A stretch of 64,000 nt of DNA from CAIZGX01 sp964385405 (GTDB taxonomy: Bacteria > Bacteroidota > Bacteroidia > Flavobacteriales_D > Sanyastnellaceae). The position numbers and the translations under genes were made by a program. The stretch is from positions 1 to 64,000 of the forward strand of contig CAYLOT010000003.1 of the NCBI GenBank assembly GCA_964385405.1, read 5' to 3'. The notes under the pieces were generated by a model. The model saw only the letters and a list, made by a program, of their open reading frames with translations. It did not search any database and was not told the DNA's origin. Positions 61,390 to 64,000 of this stretch are shown in pieces. Numbering within the stretch: the first letter of the stretch is position 1; every line of letters starts with the position of its first letter.

Positions 61390-64000
61390 TTATTCCACTA
61401 CCACGCGCTTCACGGTGAATGAATTTTCTGTTCTGAAAATGAACTCGTAAAGTCCAGGTGCAAAATCAGAAACATCAACCGAATAGCGCATGCTGTTAAA
61501 TTGGAAGTTCGAAATAGTCTTTCCTGAAACATCTTTCACTTGTACAGAAACATTCCCCGCATGGGCGTTCAATTCAATATTCAAATCAGATGAAGTTGGA
61601 TTTGGATAAAGTAAAAGTCCAATCTCATTCAAAGTGTAAGTGTATACTGAAGTCTCGTCGAGGTATCCGTCGCAGTCGTTGTCTATACCATCAACTGTCT
61701 CAACTGCAGAAGGACTAATTGCAGGGTTTGCATCGTTACAGTCATCGTTATTCGTTGCAGCTCCTGACGGTACAGTGCAAGAATATTGAACAACGCCAGC
61801 TCCGTATCCATCGCCGTCAATGTCAATGTAATAGGCTTGTCCTAATCCTTCGTCAATAGCACCGTTGCAGTTATCATCCAGATCATTACAAAACTCGGTA
61901 GCATTCGGATTCATTGCACTGTTGTTATCGTCGCAATCACCAGCGCAAGCAGAATATCCATCACCGTCGGCATCGAAGCCCTCGTCGATAGTACCATCGC
62001 AGTTATCGTCTAAGTTGTTGCACAATTCCATAGCACCTGGATATGCCAATGCATTTCCGTCGTTACAATCATCTACGCACGAGAAGAAACCGTCTCCGTC
62101 TAGATCGGCATTGGTTGTAATGAACGAACTGTTGTCATTACAATCGTTTCCGTTGGTTACATAGCCCGAAGGGATTTCACATCCTGTTGCAAGTGTTTGC
62201 GCATCGCCAAATCCATCTCCGTCAGCATCTGCATAGTATTCGATCTGATTGGAAACTGTCACCGCACCCGTCCAAGTTACACTGTCGTTGGCTGTTCCAT
62301 TTGTTACCACAAGGGTTACGTCGTATACTCCCGGAGTAGTGTACATCACATACGGATTTTGAAGAGTGGATGAACTAGGCACTCCACCAGGGAAAGACCA
62401 ATTCCAAGATGTAGGGTTGTTGTTGGTGTTGTCTAAGAAGTGAACAGGATAATTCACACAAGAAACGTTGTTAAACATTGCACTTGCTGCGATGTATTGA
62501 ATGGGCATACAGGGTCCAACTTCGGTAAGCACGTTGTGTATGTAAACATTCAATGCTTCATCGAATGCTGCAATGCAAATTTCGTCACCGGTGAATGCTT
62601 CAACATAAACTCGAAGAATTGGAGTGGGTGAGAAGTGAACAGGAATCATACTTCCTAGATGTCCGAGTGCTCCAATTTTCACTCCACCTACTTCTTTATA
62701 AATTACAGAAGACCATGTGTTAAGAGGTACAAGTGAGGTAACGTTAGCAATAGTTGCGCCTCCAATATCGAATTGAAGTGCATTTATTTCTCCATTCGGA
62801 TTCGTAAGCGTGATATCGAAATAACCTTGTTCAGCATTCACATTTGTAATACCGAGAATTGCAGTTTCTGACTCATCCACAATTTCCGGATCCCAAGCGC
62901 AAGGTTGCATTAAACCTGGAGCAATCCCTTCATCTATTTGTGCATGAATACATGCTTCCAGATATGCAGCATCCGCTATACTTATGTCGCCATCGCTGTT
63001 TAAGTCGTTGCAAATTGAAGCGCCTAAGTCAGAATAAACAGCGCTATTTCCATAAAGATCAACGTCTGCTTGCGTGTAACTTAGATCTGTATTCAAGTCT
63101 CCTTTCTTCATTTCTGCAGGACAGTTGCCAAGGCAGTCGGGCTGTGCGTTTCCAAATAATTGTCCAACGCAGTCAACTATTTGTGGGCATGATCCCATTG
63201 GAAGTTTAACAAAGTTGATGATGTTATTCATTGCATCTCTTTCGAAAGAGATACATACTTGCGCCCAGTTGTTATCATAACGCAATTCATAATTACCCAA
63301 AGCATCCGGGTCTTGATCCCAGTTCGTGCGAACAACCAAATGATAGGTTCCGGCAGGAACATTCGTAATATCAATCCACTGACAGCTTAATCCAGAACTG
63401 TACACGTCGTAGCAACCAGCAGTAATCCCCATGTTTCCACACCCGTATTTAGCCACCCCTGTTACACACCCTAAATCTAATACGCAGAAGCCATTCTTAA
63501 ATCCTATTTCAGGCATCAGATTTCCGTTTGAGTCGTAGAGTAAATACTCTGCATACCCCGAATAATGATAGTGATTGTGACAAGGGTCGAAGATGAATTG
63601 TGGGTTAGCAACGTTTGGAACACCGATGAAATAATCGAGATTTCCGATATTGTCAATTCGAGTAGAGAAACGAACAACTTGTCTTGTTCCCAATCCTTGA
63701 ATACATCCTTCATTTACTAAACATCCGTCTGTCGCATTCAATGTCGTTTGGTAAAGCGATGTGTATAGTACGTTACCCTCTACAAGTAAATCGGGGCCAA
63801 TATCAGAACAGTTTGGATCTCCATTGTAGTAACAAACAGAGGGTTCTTCTGCAAGAGGACTGTAGTTGCATGCATTGATATCCATGCAGCCAACAATAGG
63901 TCCCATGTATTCAAACAAAACTTGGAAAGAGCTAAGGCCGCATGCACCACCATCGTCGCCCACACGAATGTAATAAGTTTCTCCACCTTCGAGGTATGGT
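61390..64000 (-). CDS. Lysyl oxidase-domain protein with PKD, calcium-binding repeats and T9SS tail (5' end missing)
   Basis: A partial, probably large secreted protein; the frame stays open to the right edge. Numbered from an internal GTG at 63963: a GCMDINACNY motif (26-35); a lysyl oxidase domain (~95-245) with copper ligands in CHNHYH (129, 131, 133), Lys156 and Tyr188 where animal LOX forms its LTQ cofactor, and matching cysteines 128, 160, 166, 175, 184, 194; a dockerin-like Asp-rich stretch (~285-345); a PKD domain (~495-572); MopE-like DxDGDG repeats (~575-770); and a Por secretion tail (~782-857). It would oxidise lysine amines outside the cell. Confidence 0.85.
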   Translation of the reverse strand, partial: PYLEGGETYYIRVGDDGGACGLSSFQVLFEYMGPIVGCMDINACNYSPLAEEPSVCYYNGDPNCSDIGPDLLVEGNVLYTSLYQTTLNATDGCLVNEGCIQGLGTRQVVRFSTRIDNIGNLDYFIGVPNVANPQFIFDPCHNHYHYSGYAEYLLYDSNGNLMPEIGFKNGFCVLDLGCVTGVAKYGCGNMGITAGCYDVYSSGLSCQWIDITNVPAGTYHLVVRTNWDQDPDALGNYELRYDNNWAQVCISFERDAMNNIINFVKLPMGSCPQIVDCVGQLFGNAQPDCLGNCPAEMKKGDLNTDLSYTQADVDLYGNSAVYSDLGASICNDLNSDGDISIADAAYLEACIHAQIDEGIAPGLMQPCAWDPEIVDESETAILGITNVNAEQGYFDITLTNPNGEINALQFDIGGATIANVTSLVPLNTWSSVIYKEVGGVKIGALGHLGSMIPVHFSPTPILRVYVEAFTGDEICIAAFDEALNVYIHNVLTEVGPCMPIQYIAASAMFNNVSCVNYPVHFLDNTNNNPTSWNWSFPGGVPSSSTLQNPYVMYTTPGVYDVTLVVTNGTANDSVTWTGAVTVSNQIEYYADADGDGFGDAQTLATGCEIPSGYVTNGNDCNDNSSFITTNADLDGDGFFSCVDDCNDGNALAYPGAMELCNNLDDNCDGTIDEGFDADGDGYSACAGDCDDNNSAMNPNATEFCNDLDDNCNGAIDEGLGQAYYIDIDGDGYGAGVVQYSCTVPSGAATNNDDCNDANPAISPSAVETVDGIDNDCDGYLDETSVYTYTLNEIGLLLYPNPTSSDLNIELNAHAGNVSVQVKDVSGKTISNFQFNSMRYSVDVSDFAPGLYEFIFRTENSFTVKRVVVE
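61654..62241 (-). repeat. MopE-type calcium-binding protein repeats within the lysyl oxidase gene
   Basis: Five tandem units of DADGDGFGD/NGNDCNDN type, spaced 30-50 residues and sharing ELCN(N/D)LDDNC(D/N)G(T/A)IDEG segments. They fit the putative metal-binding (MopE/TSP3-like) repeat. They are coding repeats, not a DNA repeat array. Confidence 0.8.

Noticed and set aside
61654..62241. Possible CRISPR or DNA repeat array
   Set aside because: The periodicity comes from protein-level DxDGDG and LDDNC repeats in an open frame; unit lengths vary and DNA copies are diverged.

Overview
The window is from a Bacteroidota chromosome, most likely a member of the Flavobacteriales. The support is two secreted proteins with type IX secretion (Por) C-terminal tails, lipoproteins and outer-membrane barrels typical of the phylum, the nadK/DUF6089/uppS/bamA/skp/skp/murI order, and ten upstream elements matching the Bacteroidota -7 promoter consensus TAnnTTTG. 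Family-level placement cannot be made from the sequence alone. Genes are packed tightly, many overlapping by 1-17 bases, and no gene-free stretch exceeds 300 bases. Several starts are TTG or GTG (bamA, purH, two desaturases, an acyltransferase, one glycosyltransferase).

Layout. 1-59: the 5' part of a tRNA-Leu(UAG) running off the left edge. 130-2995: a two-gene outer-membrane barrel pair. 2992-6402: kynurenine 3-monooxygenase behind a Cys/Met-metabolism PLP enzyme, then rimK. 6469-21373: one long minus-strand operon of twelve genes for a cell-surface polysaccharide. It holds five glycosyltransferases, a Wzy/ligase-like membrane protein, an acyltransferase, an AsnB amidotransferase, a dehydrogenase/acetyltransferase/aminotransferase triad that looks like a UDP-diacetamido-uronate module, an unrecognised protein and a ThiF-rhodanese protein. 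21575-26041: acpP-fabF-rnc-kbl and an FAD oxidoreductase. 26108-28466 (minus): universal stress protein, alpha/beta hydrolase, pdxJ. 28568-36489: CBS protein, nadK, DUF6089, uppS, bamA, two skp genes, a terminator and murI, which is the envelope-biogenesis block. 36486-42410: purH, a fatty-acid desaturase, yebC, a lipoprotein, a DUF2490 barrel and aminopeptidase P.

42411-54337: AddA- and AddB-like nuclease/helicase genes about 6 kb apart. Between them lie an MbnP-MbnH-type operon (MbnP lipoprotein, two di-haem peroxidases, a YkgJ-type cysteine-cluster protein), a second desaturase, murB and a small conserved-looking protein. 54337-64000: a glycosyltransferase, a MORN-repeat protein, a large BNR/sortilin-like T9SS protein, a RidA protein resembling 2-aminomuconate deaminase, a DUF3108 protein, and a partial T9SS protein carrying a complete-looking lysyl oxidase catalytic domain.

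The most notable items are the lysyl oxidase domain, in which the copper histidines, the LTQ Lys/Tyr pair and the disulfide cysteines can all be lined up with animal LOX; the MbnP plus two di-haem enzymes plus Cys-cluster operon, a likely copper-site or tryptophan-modification cassette; the putative amidated diacetamido-uronate module; and two separated genes of tryptophan/kynurenine breakdown. No CRISPR array, insertion sequence, prophage or integrase was seen.
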